Source: Sporosarcina ureilytica
Lineage (GTDB): Bacteria; Bacillota; Bacilli; Bacillales_A; Planococcaceae
Assembly: GCF_001753205.1 (NCBI RefSeq)
Contig: NZ_CP017560.1
Coordinates: forward strand, 3,100,001-3,164,000
DNA length: 64,000 bases
Direction: 5' to 3'
Shown here: positions 62,446 through 64,000 of the stretch, one piece after another
Layout of the letters: every line of letters starts with the position of its first letter
How positions within the stretch are numbered: the stretch's first letter is position 1
Translations under genes and position numbers: made by a program
Notes under the pieces: generated by a model
Seen by the model: the letters and a program-made list of their open reading frames with translations, nothing else
Told to the model about the DNA's origin: nothing
Databases searched by the model: none

Positions 62446-64000
62446 TTACTTATTCACAGCAGCACTCTCAACTTGTTTAGTATTATAAATAAAGTTTGAG
62501 ACTATTTTAACCGCTTGTTGACGTGTTGCTGAATGATTCGGCATATATTTTCCTTGTGAACCAGTAGCAATGCCAAGTTCATAAAGCATGGAGATCGCGT
62601 TTATTGCTTCATCATCATAGCGACCGTAATCAGTATAAGGCGCTGTTACATTGGCAATGTATTCCTTGCCTGTATGCACTTCAAAAGCACGTTTGATCAT
62701 GAGCGCCAACTGTGCACGAGAGACATTTTCTCCAGGGGCGAAACTACCATCCCTACCGATAACAATGCCATTTTCATAGGCAGCTGCAATCTCTTCTTGC
62801 GTTTCGACTGCCCAGCCATTGAGGTCATCGAATGGCGCCTCATGCTCGGCTTTTAAATCTAGTGCGCGAACGATAAGTGATGCGGCTTGTGCACGAGTCA
62901 AGTTTCGATGCGGGGAATACGTTGCTTCGCTCGTACCATTCACCATATCGCGATAATAAAGATCTGAAATGTAAGGGTATGCCCAGTCGTTATAAGATAG
63001 ATCATCAAATGGGACTTTCGCTAGAATACGACCTTCAATTCCTGTTGTAATCGTTTCAAGCGATTTCATATGGTCAACGAAATTCTCCCAGTCGCTAAAG
63101 CCAGGTTCACTTCCTCGACCTTCTTTATATGCTTCTTCTAACATCGTATAACCATCCCCACCCTTAGCGGTGAAAACGTTTGTTGTAATTGTGTACATTT
63201 TATCCATTTCAATTTCTTTTTCGTTAACAATCATGGATAGAACACGGTTTCCAGGTTCTGCTTCGCCGTCAAAGACAAGCTGCATGCCAGAAACATGAAG
63301 GAAACCACCTGACTCCGCAGGATAATCTTTTACAGAATGCTCAAATACGGCTTTCAGTTCTTCACCGCTTAATTCCATAAGTGCGAGTGTATTCCCGAAT
63401 GGGAGAACGGAAATCGCTTCCCCGTACGTAATTGGCCCAGTTGGGATCGATTCACGAATTCCACCCCCATTTTGGAAAGCGATCACTGTGTCTGGATTAA
63501 TTTCTTGAGCTTTCTTAAGCATTCCATCAGTAATGACGTTTCCAAGATTCGTTTCACCAGCTCGCACACCACCAAAATCACGAAGTCCACTTAGGAATAC
63601 CCCAGCTGTTGCGCCAGTTGGTCTTTTCTCCGTTTCGGTTACTTGGTCAGTGTATTCTTTAATGAGCTCGGCTGCTTCTTCATCAATTTCAGCATCCTCA
63701 CGATTGACTGTATGAAGAACGCCGTTATAATCGGTAATTACGCCATCTTTATCAAATGTGACATCCAGCTGACCAAGAAACTTATTGTATTCTTCAGTCT
63801 GGACAATAAGTACCGGTTCCGTATCTCCATTCACAACATAGGGCTCGTCCAGTTTGGTATGTGTATGCCCGCCGACAATAATGTCAATACCTGGAACACC
63901 TTTTGCTAGCAGGATGTCGTTATCTACTAAGTCTGAATCATCAAAACCAATATGTGTAATAGCAATAATTTTATTCACGCCAGCCTCTGTAAAAGCGGCT
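62446..64000 (-). CDS. SLH-anchored 5'-nucleotidase (UshA-like), 5' end outside window
   Basis: The C-terminal part of a secreted nucleotidase or bifunctional metallophosphatase; at least 517 aa are visible and the start lies beyond base 64000. The end of the metallophosphatase domain shows the metal-binding IIAITHIGFDDSDL and DIIVGGHTHTKLDEP. The 5'-nucleotidase C-terminal domain follows (NLGNVITDGMLKKAQEINPD, IAFQNGGGIRESIPTGPITY, FTAKGGDGYTMLEEAYK). Three SLH units end the protein (MVNGTSEATYSPHRNLTRAQ, IVIGRDGSFAPGENVSRAQL, IATGSQGKYMPNHSATRQQA). It would release phosphate from nucleotides at the cell surface. A GTG at 63978 is an internal codon, not the start, since coding continues past it. 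Confidence 0.9.
   Translation of the reverse strand, partial: AAFTEAGVNKIIAITHIGFDDSDLVDNDILLAKGVPGIDIIVGGHTHTKLDEPYVVNGDTEPVLIVQTEEYNKFLGQLDVTFDKDGVITDYNGVLHTVNREDAEIDEEAAELIKEYTDQVTETEKRPTGATAGVFLSGLRDFGGVRAGETNLGNVITDGMLKKAQEINPDTVIAFQNGGGIRESIPTGPITYGEAISVLPFGNTLALMELSGEELKAVFEHSVKDYPAESGGFLHVSGMQLVFDGEAEPGNRVLSMIVNEKEIEMDKMYTITTNVFTAKGGDGYTMLEEAYKEGRGSEPGFSDWENFVDHMKSLETITTGIEGRILAKVPFDDLSYNDWAYPYISDLYYRDMVNGTSEATYSPHRNLTRAQAASLIVRALDLKAEHEAPFDDLNGWAVETQEEIAAAYENGIVIGRDGSFAPGENVSRAQLALMIKRAFEVHTGKEYIANVTAPYTDYGRYDDEAINAISMLYELGIATGSQGKYMPNHSATRQQAVKIVSNFIYNTKQVESAAVNK

Noticed and set aside
1..64000. CRISPR arrays, prophage modules, tRNA or rRNA genes
   Set aside because: I saw no regularly spaced repeats with unique spacers, no phage structural genes and no tRNA cloverleaf or rRNA signature while reading the window.

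Overview
The window looks like the chromosome of a low-GC, Gram-positive member of the Bacillales, most likely Planococcaceae (Sporosarcina/Lysinibacillus-like). The reasons are strong AGGAGG ribosome binding sites, several TTG starts, rho-independent terminators after most genes, and a large set of proteins with S-layer homology (SLH) domains lying with csaB and an S-layer assembly gene. The genus is an inference. I see no tRNA, rRNA or CRISPR array.

Bases 1-18.4 kb are accessory. They hold an IS3-family element cut by the window edge (1-1271), decayed small ORFs, a YbjN-like protein, an SLH protein (2676-3770), a three-gene block of an NhaC-type antiporter and two PLP enzymes (3975-8187), and a complete four-gene Wadjet plasmid-defence operon in the order jetD-jetA-jetB-jetC (9074-16721, minus strand). 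A truncated hydrolase and gene-poor sequence follow.

Bases 18.4-33 kb deal with the cell envelope: an LCP ligase, a LysM-NlpC/P60 endopeptidase, a SlaP-like S-layer assembly protein, CsaB (pyruvylates the wall polymer that SLH domains bind), an NlpC/P60-SLH hydrolase, an SLH-SH3-amidase, a divergent CotH / VTC / DUF4956 cluster, and an OatA-like acyltransferase. The VTC gene has an in-frame stop at codon 3.

Bases 33-64 kb are a surface-protein island: the probable main S-layer protein (48658-51630), three subtilisin-like proteases (two with SLH), an SLH phosphodiester glycosidase, an SLH glucosaminidase, an SLH protein with a GATase-like head, another small SLH protein, an SLH 5'-nucleotidase cut by the right edge, a PBP4-type carboxypeptidase, a lipoprotein, a NERD protein and a catalytic-domain-only tyrosine recombinase. 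Two close paralogues of an unrecognised membrane-anchored family (35938-37641 and 46310-48007) lie about 9 kb apart. In all, eleven SLH proteins occur, and CsaB plus the SlaP-like protein supply the machinery that would export and anchor them.

A short dispersed repeat, core CAGAATAGTGTCTGAGTTG followed by GTGAGTGACTGGCACC, recurs between genes, usually just past a stop codon. In one case it supplies the last residues of an SLH protein. The least explained items are this repeat family, the paralogue pair, the NhaC/PLP block, the interrupted VTC gene, and a perfect 30-bp palindrome between an SLH gene and the carboxypeptidase gene.
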